Below, in pieces: positions 1 to 5,698 of a DNA stretch of 6,018 nucleotides (positions within the stretch are counted from its first letter, which is position 1; every line of letters begins with the position of its first letter). The translations under genes and the position numbers were made by a program. The stretch spans positions 1 to 6,018 of the forward strand of contig JBFHER010000245.1 in NCBI GenBank assembly GCA_041584055.1, read 5' to 3'. The notes below the pieces were generated by a model, which saw only the letters and a list, made by a program, of their open reading frames with translations, was not told the DNA's origin and made no database searches. The DNA is from JBFHER01 sp041584055 (lineage in GTDB: Bacteria; Bacteroidota; Bacteroidia; Bacteroidales; UBA5342).

Positions 1-1
1 A

Positions 2-730
2 GTGAACTACGAGAATGCGGTTCGCACCTTGAATTACGCAATGGCAGCCGATGACGATGCAAGCTGGGAATTTACCTCTGCACTTGAAACCAATGCGCCG
101 GCGTATGTGTTGAGTGATTTGGAGGAAAAATTAGTTGCAAACAATCAGACCCTTAAGAATCAGTATTTGAATCAAAGTTTGTTGGCGAAGGAAACCGAAC
201 TTGCCAAAAGTAAGTACTATCCAACGCTGAGTTTAAATACAGGAATCAGCAACACCTGGATGAATAATTATTATTCGGGGAATACACTTAACCGGAATCA
301 AAATTCGGCGGATGCCTACATCGGATTGAGCTTATCGTTCAATATTTTTAATGGCGGGGTGACACGTAGAAGCGTACAAATTGCTGAGATTGATGAGGAG
401 TCGTCGCAAATACAAAGCGAGCAGATGGAGCACAGCCTGAAAAATCAGCTCTTGCAATTGTACAGTAACTTCAATGTTCAAAAGGCCATTTTGGAATTGG
501 CAAATGAGAAGGAATCAACCGCAAAACTAAATCTTGAGTTGTCAGAAGAAAAATACAGAAACGGATCAATAAATTCATTCAATTACCGGGATGTTCAAAT
601 TGTTTATATGAATGCCGCTTTCAGTAAGTTTCAGGCCATCTACAATATCATCCAATCCAATACAGATTTGCTGCGAATCACAGGAGGAATCATAAACGAA
701 TACGACATGGCTGTTCAGACCAGTTACTAA
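2..730 (+). CDS. TolC-family outer membrane efflux protein, C-terminal part (5' end off window)
   Basis: The reading frame is open from the left edge, so this is the last 242 or so codons of a longer gene; the GTG at position 2 is almost certainly an internal Val codon. Seen: after an acidic stretch there is a long helical segment (about residues 37-72) ending in KSKYYPTLSLNTGISN, the usual 'Ks.yyPtl.l..g' helix-to-strand transition of the outer membrane efflux protein (OEP) repeat. A Gly/Asn-rich beta segment follows, with IGLSLSFNIFNGGVTRRSVQ (about 106-125) matching the second 'l.l.ipiF.GG..r..v..A' beta-strand motif. A long amphipathic coiled-coil helix then runs to LLRITGGI near the C-terminus. 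Known of the family: trimeric TolC-like channels span the outer membrane and periplasm and export drugs or other substrates with an inner-membrane pump and an adaptor protein. Inference: the pump and adaptor genes may lie upstream, outside the window. Complete members are usually about 430-480 residues, so roughly half is present. The C-terminus ends normally at TAA 728-730. Confidence 0.9.
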   Translation: MNYENAVRTLNYAMAADDDASWEFTSALETNAPAYVLSDLEEKLVANNQTLKNQYLNQSLLAKETELAKSKYYPTLSLNTGISNTWMNNYYSGNTLNRNQNSADAYIGLSLSFNIFNGGVTRRSVQIAEIDEESSQIQSEQMEHSLKNQLLQLYSNFNVQKAILELANEKESTAKLNLELSEEKYRNGSINSFNYRDVQIVYMNAAFSKFQAIYNIIQSNTDLLRITGGIINEYDMAVQTSY

Positions 731-786
731 TGATTGTTTTTAGGCATTCTAATTTTTGCCTGTCTGTGTCCAACACCGTGGAAACG

Positions 787-832
787 AAAAAAGGCCTGAT
801 GCGAGCATCAGGCCTTTGAACTATCTTTTTTT
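787..832. terminator. Intrinsic terminator between convergent tolC-like gene and serS
   Basis: Arms 790-801 and 806-817 form a perfect 12-bp GC-rich stem (AAAGGCCTGATG / CATCAGGCCTTT) with a 4-nt loop. On the minus strand the stem runs straight into TTTTTT (787-792 complement), an excellent serS terminator placed 20 bp after the serS stop codon. On the plus strand a T7 run (826-832) follows only after an 8-nt gap, so termination of the TolC-like transcript is plausible but less ideal. Confidence 0.87.
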
Positions 833-836
833 CTGA

Positions 837-2111
837 TCAACTGATCATGTCAAATCCTGTGTAAGGAATAAGTACTTCAGGGATTTTTATTCCTTCAGGT
901 GTTTGATTGTTTTCCAGAATAGCTGCGACGATTCTTGGCAAAGCAAGTGCTGATCCATTCAAGGTATGTGCAAGCACAGGTTTTTTAGCGTCTTTACCTT
1001 TGAAACGGCACTTCAGACGATTGGCCTGATAGCTTTCGAAGTTGGAAACAGAGCTGACCTCCAACCAGCGTTCCTGCGCCGCAGAATACACCTCAAAGTC
1101 AAAGGTTAAGGCAGATGTAAAACTGATGTCACCACCACACAAACGCAAAATGCGATAGGGGAGGTTCAGTTTTTGAACAATGCCTTCAACATGAGCAACC
1201 ATTTCATCCAGTGTCTCATAACTTTTGTCGGGATGTTGTATTTGTACAATTTCAACCTTGTCAAACTGATGCAAACGATTTAATCCTCGCACATGGGCTC
1301 CCCACGATCCGGCCTCGCGACGGAAACAAGGTGTGTAGGCCATGTTTTTGCGGGGAAGATCTTCTTCGTTTAAGATAACATCACGGTAAATGTTGGTTAC
1401 CGGCACTTCTGCTGTTGGGATCAAATAAAGGTTATCCTCCGTTGCATGGTACATCTGACCTTCTTTATCGGGCAATTGACCTGTTCCAAAACCCGAATCT
1501 TCGTTGACAAGGATGGGTGGTTGCACTTCTGTGTAACCCGCTTTTTCTCCTTCGTCGAGGAAGAAGTTTATCAGTGCACGTTGCAATCGTGCCCCTTTCC
1601 CCTTGTAAACAGGGAATCCGGCACCGGTTAATTTTGTACCAAGATCAAAGTCAATGATGTCATATTTTTTGATAAGATCCCAGTGTGGTAGTTTGTTATC
1701 TCCAAGTTCAGGGATTTGACCCTGCTGTCTGATTTCAACATTGTCATCCTCACCTTTGCCCGGTGTAACGGAAGCGTGGGGGAGGTTGGGAAGCTGTACC
1801 AGGGATGACTGCAGTTCTGTTTCCACAATTGCCCGTTCATCTGCAAATGCTTTGATGGCCTCCTTCAGAGAAGATGTTTGGCGCTTTGCAGCGTTTGCTT
1901 CTTCAATCTTTCCATCTTTAAACAATTCTCCAATGCTTTTTGAAAGCTGGTTCATTTCAGCCTGTACCTCATCAGCTTCTTTCTGAAGTTCCCTTCTGCG
2001 GGTATTCAGACCAATGATTTTATCAACTAACTCAGTGGCATCCATGTTTTTGATTGCCAGGCGATGGATGACCTCATCACGTTTTTCCTCAATGTATTTT
2101 AATGTTAACAT
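837..2111 (-). CDS. serS: Seryl-tRNA synthetase
   Basis: Cytoplasmic class II aminoacyl-tRNA synthetase that activates serine with ATP and charges tRNA-Ser (and tRNA-Sec where present). The 424-residue length is normal for the family. Seen: residues 1-110 form the long N-terminal antiparallel coiled-coil arm (Lys/Glu-rich heptads) that contacts the long variable arm of tRNA-Ser. The catalytic core follows. TAEVP at 233-237 is the serine-recognition loop, FRREAGSWG at 263-271 with FDKVE at 283-287 is motif 2, EVSSVSNFESYQANR at 351-365 matches the conserved 'E.SS.SN..dfQ.rR' stretch, and NGSALALPR at 385-393 is motif 3 with the ATP-binding Arg393. All key residues are present. The start MLTLKYIEEKRDEVI is the usual SerRS N-terminus, so ATG 2111-2109 is well supported. 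No clear Shine-Dalgarno precedes it (ACCCAAGAATGAG then ATG). It lies downstream of rplU-rpmA in the same direction, but a terminator and a candidate promoter intervene. Confidence 0.98.
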   Translation of the reverse strand: MLTLKYIEEKRDEVIHRLAIKNMDATELVDKIIGLNTRRRELQKEADEVQAEMNQLSKSIGELFKDGKIEEANAAKRQTSSLKEAIKAFADERAIVETELQSSLVQLPNLPHASVTPGKGEDDNVEIRQQGQIPELGDNKLPHWDLIKKYDIIDFDLGTKLTGAGFPVYKGKGARLQRALINFFLDEGEKAGYTEVQPPILVNEDSGFGTGQLPDKEGQMYHATEDNLYLIPTAEVPVTNIYRDVILNEEDLPRKNMAYTPCFRREAGSWGAHVRGLNRLHQFDKVEIVQIQHPDKSYETLDEMVAHVEGIVQKLNLPYRILRLCGGDISFTSALTFDFEVYSAAQERWLEVSSVSNFESYQANRLKCRFKGKDAKKPVLAHTLNGSALALPRIVAAILENNQTPEGIKIPEVLIPYTGFDMIS

Positions 2112-2130
2112 CTCATTCTTGGGTTATAGT

Positions 2131-2179
2131 CAAAAAAAATCTCCTGAATTTTACGCAAAGGTAAAAATTTCAGGAGATT
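2131..2179 (-). terminator. Intrinsic terminator of rplU-rpmA operon
   Basis: Read on the minus strand, AATCTCCTGAAATTTTTAC (2179-2161) and GTAAAATTCAGGAGATT (2154-2138) pair into a 17-bp stem with two single-base bulges and a 6-nt loop CTTTGC. The stem is followed directly by six further T residues (2137-2132; eight counting two that pair in the stem). It starts 21 bp after the rpmA stop codon and ends about 20 bp before the serS start, so it should end most rplU-rpmA transcripts. Confidence 0.88.
2156..2163 (-). promoter_or_regulatory. Candidate serS promoter, -7 element TACCTTTG
   Basis: TACCTTTG on the minus strand is an exact match to the Bacteroidota -7 consensus TAnnTTTG. It would place a start site near 2149 and give serS a leader of about 38 nt. 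No clear -33 TTG is seen 17-20 bp upstream (the region reads TAATGATATC), which lowers confidence. The motif overlaps the loop and loop-closing bases of the rpmA terminator. Confidence 0.5.
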
Positions 2180-2199
2180 GATATCATTAAAATTCGAAT

Positions 2200-2463
2200 C
2201 TATTCAGCAGCTACCGGCTCAATAGAAACAAAAGACTTGTTGTCTCTTTTCTTTTGGAATTTTACAACTCCACTTTCCAGTGCAAACAAGGTGTGGTCTT
2301 TTCCCATACCTACGTTAATACCAGGATAGTGTTTTGTTCCCCTTTGACGGACCAGAATATTGCCTGCTTTTGCATATTGTCCACCAAAAATTTTTACACC
2401 TAATCGTTTACTTTCCGATTCGCGGCCGTTATTACTACTACCGGCTCCTTTTTTATGTGCCAT
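2200..2463 (-). CDS. rpmA: 50S ribosomal protein L27
   Basis: Bacterial ribosomal protein whose N-terminal tail reaches towards the peptidyl-transferase centre of the 50S subunit; also needed for subunit assembly. The 87-residue length is normal. Seen: MAHKKGAGSSNNGRESESKRLGVK is the conserved N-terminus, and GNILVRQRGTKHYPG at 34-48 fits the L27 signature G-x-[LIVM]2-x-R-Q-R-G-x5-G exactly. GKDHTLFALESGVVKF at 54-69 is the conserved C-terminal beta region. The protein starts directly at M-A-H-K-K, so there is no N-terminal extension of the kind removed by the Prp protease in Firmicutes. The gene follows rplU by 20 A/T-rich bases with no Shine-Dalgarno, consistent with co-transcription from the rplU promoter. 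Confidence 0.98.
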   Translation of the reverse strand: MAHKKGAGSSNNGRESESKRLGVKIFGGQYAKAGNILVRQRGTKHYPGINVGMGKDHTLFALESGVVKFQKKRDNKSFVSIEPVAAE

Positions 2464-2483
2464 GGTTAACTATTTTTTAATAA

Positions 2484-2795
2484 TTAAGCTACAATATCTA
2501 CAATCTCTACCTGTGACAAAAACTGACGATGTCCGTTTTTCACTTTGTAACCTTTTCTTCTCTTCTTCTTGAAAACAGTTACTGTGTCACCTTTTAAATG
2601 TGTCAACACTTTGGCGGAAACTTTGGCTCCTTTTACAACCGGAGTACCAACTTTAACTTTTCCGTCGTTGTCAACTAACAACACTTTTTCGAATTCTAAA
2701 TCCGTTCCTTCTTCACCTTCGAGACGGTGAACAAATAATTTGCTCCCTTTCTCTACTTTGAATTGTTGTCCTGCAATTTCTACAATCGCGTACAT
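2484..2795 (-). CDS. rplU: 50S ribosomal protein L21
   Basis: Ribosomal protein that binds 23S rRNA in the 50S subunit; 103 residues, normal for the family. Seen: the N-terminus MYAIVEIAGQQFKVEKG is the canonical L21 start ('MYAIie.gGkQykV..G'). VFKKKRRKGYKVKNGHRQF at 74-92 followed by LSQVEI is the basic RNA-binding C-terminal signature containing the hallmark GHRQ (88-91). First gene of the rplU-rpmA pair; the ATG lies in an A/T-rich context (AATATTAAATAATTT just upstream) with no Shine-Dalgarno, as is common in Bacteroidota. The leader is about 100 nt from the candidate promoter at 2902-2932, which leaves room for post-transcriptional control. Confidence 0.98.
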   Translation of the reverse strand: MYAIVEIAGQQFKVEKGSKLFVHRLEGEEGTDLEFEKVLLVDNDGKVKVGTPVVKGAKVSAKVLTHLKGDTVTVFKKKRRKGYKVKNGHRQFLSQVEIVDIVA

Positions 2796-2896
2796 AAATT
2801 ATTTAATATTAACTAGTTACTTCCAGGAGGCGGATCAATTGTTTGTGATCTCTTTTTATGGGCCCCGCAAGAATTATTTGCTTTTTGTCCACAATG
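2796..2896 (-). promoter_or_regulatory. rplU 5' leader with hairpin and anti-SD-like segment
   Basis: The predicted untranslated leader of rplU. A small hairpin is visible, with arms 2833-2837 and 2846-2850 (GATCA/TGATC, 8-nt loop). It is flanked by GC-rich blocks (GCGGGGCCC at 2868-2860 and CGCCTCC at 2832-2826 on the RNA) that could extend it. Next to it the RNA reads GATCCGCCTCCT (2837-2826), which resembles the 3' end of 16S rRNA. The last 25 nt before the ATG are almost all A/T. A ribosomal-protein autoregulatory element is possible but not shown; I do not recognise a known leader family. Confidence 0.3.
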
Positions 2897-2901
2897 GGGT
2901 G

Positions 2902-2932
2902 CAAAAGTAGCAAACATTTTGAAATTACAAAA
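2902..2932 (-). promoter_or_regulatory. Promoter of rplU-rpmA (Bacteroidota -33/-7 type)
   Basis: On the minus strand TTTTG (2932-2928) is followed after 18 nt by TACTTTTG (2909-2902), an exact TAnnTTTG -7 element at the expected spacing for the Bacteroidota primary sigma factor. A start site near 2896 would give a leader of about 100 nt before the rplU ATG. Both elements are seen directly; activity is inferred. Confidence 0.72.
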
Positions 2933-2939
2933 CACCCAT

Positions 2940-3174
2940 TATGTTATTTTCTGTGCGCCGGCATTTCCTGTGTCTTAATTAACGTTTCGGAATATAGTGA
3001 TTTACAGGGCTGTTTTTTATATCAAAGTTAAACCAGTGTTATGTGATGTGCTGAAATATATCTTAAAATTTAGATATGTAAATCAGTTGTTTGCTGAAAA
3101 CTTTTTATATTCGTAATTATTTTAATTGTTTGAAATAATTTTTCAGGAATAAGTCTAAAATTGAATGCTACGAT
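2940..3174. other. Gene-free AT-rich divergent intergenic region
   Basis: This stretch lies between the rplU promoter and the flavin reductase start. I see no ORF, tRNA or strong hairpin. It becomes very AT-rich from about 3010. An isolated TAACTTTG (-7-like, minus strand, 3030-3023) has no -33 partner. On the plus strand no exact TAnnTTTG lies near the downstream gene; TTTG at 3090-3093 with TAATTATT about 20 nt later is only a poor match. Confidence 0.5.
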
Positions 3175-3723
3175 ATGAAGAAAACGATCAGCCCAAATGT
3201 GCAATTCCCAATGCCAATAGCTGTTATTGGCACAATGTTTCAAGGTCTTCCGAATTATACCTCCGTAGCCTGGATCTCCCGGGTGAACGTGAATCCCCCA
3301 ATGATTGGGTTTGGGATAAGTAAGAGCAGTGTGACTGCCAAAGCAATCCTGTTGCAAAATGAGTTCAGCGTGAATTTTCCTTCGGTGGATCTGATGCGGG
3401 AAGTTGATTTTGTAGGAATGGTTTCGCAGAAAAACGTTGACAAGTCTGAGGTTTTTAAGTATGATTTTGGTGATCTGGAAAAGGCACCCTTCGTAAAACA
3501 GGCGCCGGTGAGTTTTGCATGTAAATTGATTGAACAGGTGCAGCTTCCTTCGAATCTTTGGATTGTTGGCGAAATTGTGGATGCACGTTGTGATGAGAAA
3601 TTTCTTGTGAACGGCATCCCTGATTATGGCAAAATGAAAAGCTATTTGATCACCATGCCTGACAACAATTACCATGCCCTGGGAAAAGACCTTGGCAAGG
3701 CCTGGACGATTAAGCATTTGTAG
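3175..3723 (+). CDS. Flavin reductase family (flavoredoxin-like) FMN-binding protein
   Basis: Predicted cytoplasmic flavoprotein with the split-barrel, flavin reductase-like FMN-binding fold; 182 residues, typical length. Seen in order: PMPIAVIGT (12-20), GLPNYTSVAWISRVNVNPP (24-42) matching the conserved 'dG.pN.....aw...v...PP' block, then FGISKSSVTAKAI (46-58) with the Thr usually placed near the flavin phosphate. EFSVNFPS (63-70) matches 'eFvvNvps', DFVGMVSQKNVDKSEVF (78-94) matches 'd.vG..S....dKf..f', and VGEIVDA (131-137) matches the late 'vGeV' strand. The C-terminal YHALGKDLGKAW (166-177) resembles the 'Y..lG..lg.aw' tail of flavoredoxin-like members. The electron donor and acceptor cannot be told from sequence. 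The start ATG 3175 places the family motifs at the usual distance; no Shine-Dalgarno precedes it. It stands alone, with no evident operon partner. Confidence 0.85.
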   Translation: MKKTISPNVQFPMPIAVIGTMFQGLPNYTSVAWISRVNVNPPMIGFGISKSSVTAKAILLQNEFSVNFPSVDLMREVDFVGMVSQKNVDKSEVFKYDFGDLEKAPFVKQAPVSFACKLIEQVQLPSNLWIVGEIVDARCDEKFLVNGIPDYGKMKSYLITMPDNNYHALGKDLGKAWTIKHL

Positions 3724-3735
3724 TGTCGGATTTTG

Positions 3736-3785
3736 GGTTCCAGTGCGAACCTTGGCGTACAAGGCATTCAAGGCTTCGCAGAAGC
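3736..3785 (+). repeat. Cluster of three small inverted repeats after the flavin reductase gene
   Basis: GGTTC (3736-3740)/GAACC (3747-3751), CCTTG (3750-3754)/CAAGG (3760-3764) and GCTTC (3773-3777)/GAAGC (3781-3785) are three short hairpins in 50 bp. The first two share two bases and cannot form together. No T-tract follows, so this is not a standard intrinsic terminator. It could be a weak 3' structure or chance. Confidence 0.3.
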
Positions 3786-3959
3786 ATTAAACTCCTTTGA
3801 AACCGTTTGTGTAAAGATAGGGGCGGGAACAGGAAGCATTTTTATGTTCTCCCATGATTTTGTGTTGAATACATGCAGAACGGCATGCTTATGAAAAAAA
3901 AAGAACACCGCCTGACTACTTCATTATCGAAGCGTGAGGAAAATTTCTATTTTTACAAC

Positions 3960-4100
3960 ATGGATAAAGAATTAAAAAAGAAGTTAATCAACTGGGCAAT
4001 GCTCCTGGGGATTTTACTGATTATGGTATTTGGTTTTAAGCTGCTTCAAACCCGTTTGGCTGAGCGAAAGGCAGCACAGGAAACGGAAGAAATGAAGTAA
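3960..4100 (+). CDS. Small single-pass membrane protein, 46 aa, unknown function
   Basis: I do not recognise a family. From ATG 3960 the product is 46 residues: a basic N-terminus (MDKELKKKL), one hydrophobic segment of about 20 residues (roughly 10-30, NWAMLLGILLIMVFGFKLL), then a charged tail rich in Arg, Lys and Glu (RLAERKAAQETEEMK). This is the layout of a small inner-membrane protein; with Lys residues on both flanks of the segment, orientation is uncertain. The frame is open further upstream with ATGs at 3873 and 3885, but the extra 29 residues are polar, lack family features and would put a long tail before the membrane segment. I prefer 3960, which follows an A/T-rich leader (TATTTTTACAAC). 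It is separated from the flavin reductase by 236 bp and converges on the TPR gene. The hydrophobic pattern supports a real gene, but the short length leaves doubt. Confidence 0.55.
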   Translation: MDKELKKKLINWAMLLGILLIMVFGFKLLQTRLAERKAAQETEEMK

Positions 4101-4181
4101 ATACGCGCCCGAATCTGTGATTAAAGGTGGATGGTCCTGGTTTCAGAACACAAGATCCCTTTTAAAAAACCTGTCTGTAAG

Positions 4182-5402
4182 CTATTTGCATAATTCATCG
4201 ATGGCACGAAATGCACTTTCACTACCACGGTAGCCTGCTTTTTTCAAATCTTCGCAGCCTTCTTCTTTTTCCCCATTGTTGATTCGCTCCAATCCCCGGT
4301 TTTGATAGGCTGCTGCATTGTTCGGTTCAATTTCAATGATCTTCGTGTAGCTTTGGATTGCAGCACCGTACTCTTTTAACTTGCTGTGCGCCAGGGCCCG
4401 GTTAAAATAGGCACTTACAAAATAAGGGTCCAACTCAATGGCCTTGCTTAAATCGTTGATGGCCTCCTGATATTCCTTAAGGTTGATCTTACTGCTTCCT
4501 CTGTAAAAATACGCGTTAACATAAATGGGATCCAGTTCAATTGCTTTACTGAAATCTTCAACGGCACCCATATAATCTTTCTGCGCATCTTTTATGAGTC
4601 CTCTGTTTTCATAGGCTGTGACATCAAACGGGTCAATTTCAATCACCATGGTGAAATCACGCATCGCACCATCCAAATCACCCACTTCTTTTCTTGAGTT
4701 TCCTCTGTTATAAAAGGCATTTACAAAGTAGGGATCAATGCGAACGGCACTTGAGAAATCGGCAATGGCTTCAGGAAATAAACGAAGGGCCGCTCTGGCG
4801 ACACCTCTGTTGTAATAGGTGTCAACATCGTTCGGATCTAACATTAACACGCGTGAATAGTCTGAAATTGCACCTTCGTAATCCAGCAAATCACTTTTAA
4901 TACTTCCCCTGTTGTAGTAGGCACTGGCATCCGTTGGGTCCAGCTTTATGGCACTCGTGTAATCCTCAATGGCGCCGGAATAATCTTGCAGATCGGTCTT
5001 TGATTTGCCTCTGCTGTAATAGGCAACGGAACTTTCAGGGTCTTTGTCTATTGCCACCGTATAGTCTTTTATTGCCCCTTCATGGTCACCCATTTCACTT
5101 TTTGCTTTCCCCCTGTTATACCAAACATTCTTAAATTCCGCATCAAGTTTGATCACCTGAGAAAAGTCACTTAGAGATCCACGGTAGTCTTCAATTGTGC
5201 TTTTTGTTATCGCACGATTGTACCAGGCTTCAATAAACATCGAATCCGCTTCAATGGCTTTTGTGAAATCAACGATTGCAGCTTTGAACTTTTCTTCCTG
5301 GAAGTTTTCCATCCCTGCATCCATGTAGTCATTGGCGTCTTGAGCAAACATGAACCCGGAAGAAAGAATTAATAATGAAATGGTTAAAAATGTATTTTTC
5401 AT
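4182..5402 (-). CDS. Secreted TPR-repeat protein, eleven tandem 34-residue units
   Basis: Predicted exported protein of 406 residues built almost entirely of tetratricopeptide repeats. Seen: residues 1-20 (MKNTFLTISLLILSSGFMFA) form a signal peptide with a likely cut before Gln21. From residue 22 to 395 there are eleven uninterrupted 34-residue units: 22-55, 56-89, 90-123, 124-157, 158-191, 192-225, 226-259, 260-293, 294-327, 328-361 and a degenerate 362-395. Most units contain Y-[YFN]-N-R-G early in helix A, an 'eAI.dyskaI' helix B and a 'LDP' turn. Arg at unit position 8 is kept in units 2-11. The tail GCEDLKKAGYRGSESAFRAIDELCK is a capping motif common at the end of Bacteroidota TPR proteins. 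Start choice: an in-frame ATG at 5426 would put eight basic residues (MYSKKIRT) ahead of the signal peptide, so ATG 5402 is preferred. The role is probably protein-protein scaffolding in the periplasm or at the envelope; the partner is unknown. Confidence 0.9.
   Translation of the reverse strand: MKNTFLTISLLILSSGFMFAQDANDYMDAGMENFQEEKFKAAIVDFTKAIEADSMFIEAWYNRAITKSTIEDYRGSLSDFSQVIKLDAEFKNVWYNRGKAKSEMGDHEGAIKDYTVAIDKDPESSVAYYSRGKSKTDLQDYSGAIEDYTSAIKLDPTDASAYYNRGSIKSDLLDYEGAISDYSRVLMLDPNDVDTYYNRGVARAALRLFPEAIADFSSAVRIDPYFVNAFYNRGNSRKEVGDLDGAMRDFTMVIEIDPFDVTAYENRGLIKDAQKDYMGAVEDFSKAIELDPIYVNAYFYRGSSKINLKEYQEAINDLSKAIELDPYFVSAYFNRALAHSKLKEYGAAIQSYTKIIEIEPNNAAAYQNRGLERINNGEKEEGCEDLKKAGYRGSESAFRAIDELCK
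4218..5339 (-). repeat. 102-bp-period coding repeat array (11 TPR units)
   Basis: The TPR units correspond to eleven consecutive 102-bp blocks with no insertion or deletion between them. Some blocks are similar at DNA level around the Y-Y-N-R-G codons (plus-strand text such as CCTCTGTTGTAATAGG and CCCCTGTTGTAGTAGG recurs). Block 11 is divergent. Confidence 0.85.
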
Positions 5403-5434
5403 GGTCCTAATTTTCTTTGAATACAAATGGTTCG

Positions 5435-5466
5435 CAAAAATATCACCATTTGAGCAACCAAAGATA
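5435..5466 (-). promoter_or_regulatory. Candidate promoters of the TPR gene (two -7 motifs)
   Basis: On the minus strand there are two exact TAnnTTTG motifs: TATCTTTG (5466-5459) and TATTTTTG (5442-5435). The TTTG of the first (5462-5459) lies 16 nt from the second and could double as its -33 element. Start sites near 5452 or 5428 would give leaders of about 50 or 26 nt to ATG 5402. The upstream motif has no clear -33 of its own. Confidence 0.5.
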
Positions 5467-5495
5467 CAATTTTTCGAATTGATTTAACACCCGAG

Positions 5496-5529
5496 GCTTT
5501 GTGGTGTGATTTTTTCAGGCCTGATTTTG
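5496..5529 (+). promoter_or_regulatory. Weak candidate promoter for the START-like gene
   Basis: On the plus strand a CTTTG (ending at 5501) is followed about 20 nt later by TGATTTTG (5522-5529), one mismatch from TAnnTTTG. It points towards the START-like gene. The spacing is slightly long and the key A is missing, so this is tentative. Confidence 0.22.
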
Positions 5530-5698
5530 TCGTTCTAAAAAGAAATTAAAGCCTCCATGGGGGTGAATTAATTCTGTGTTGTCATCCAATTGAAGACTTT
5601 TTATGAAAAGTGAAGGACAAATATTTAGAACAAGCACGGTGAAAAACAAACAAAATCAATCTCCCGGTCATCAAGCGGAAAATGCAAAGGCTTTTTAT

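Noticed and set aside
1446..1986. ORFs inside serS on both strands (plus 1446-1631 and 1741-1986; minus 1628-1846)
   Set aside because: All lie within the well-supported serS gene in other frames and show no domain, signal peptide or conserved motif.
2360..2572. Plus-strand ORF across the rpmA-rplU junction
   Set aside because: It is antisense to two certain ribosomal protein genes, and its Leu/Pro/Ser-rich product has no family features.
2821..2830. AGGAGG on the plus strand as a Shine-Dalgarno
   Set aside because: No plus-strand start codon with an open frame follows at a suitable distance; the sequence belongs to the minus-strand rplU leader.
3023..3030. TAACTTTG on the minus strand as a second rplU promoter
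   Set aside because: It fits TAnnTTTG, but no TTG lies about 18 bp upstream, it would give a leader of over 220 nt, and a better -33/-7 pair exists at 2902-2932.
3070..3771. Minus-strand ORF of 233 codons, longer than the accepted gene it covers
   Set aside because: It is antisense to the flavin reductase gene, which shows the full run of family motifs. The antisense product has no recognisable domain and is rich in His, Ile, Asn and Arg, as expected from a shadow frame. The 120-codon minus ORF at 3255-3617 is rejected for the same reason.
3873..3959. N-terminal extension of the small membrane protein from ATG 3873 or 3885
   Set aside because: The extra 29 residues are polar without motif, and ATG 3960 gives a normal small membrane protein. 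Not excluded, but less likely.
4694..5134. Two plus-strand ORFs rich in Cys, Arg, Leu and His inside the TPR gene
   Set aside because: They are read antisense to the TPR repeats; their internal similarity only mirrors the 102-bp repeat.
5487..5516. ACACC...GGTGT followed by a T-run as a plus-strand terminator
   Set aside because: The stem is only 5 bp with an 11-nt loop, and no plus-strand gene ends upstream; the site lies between two divergent genes.
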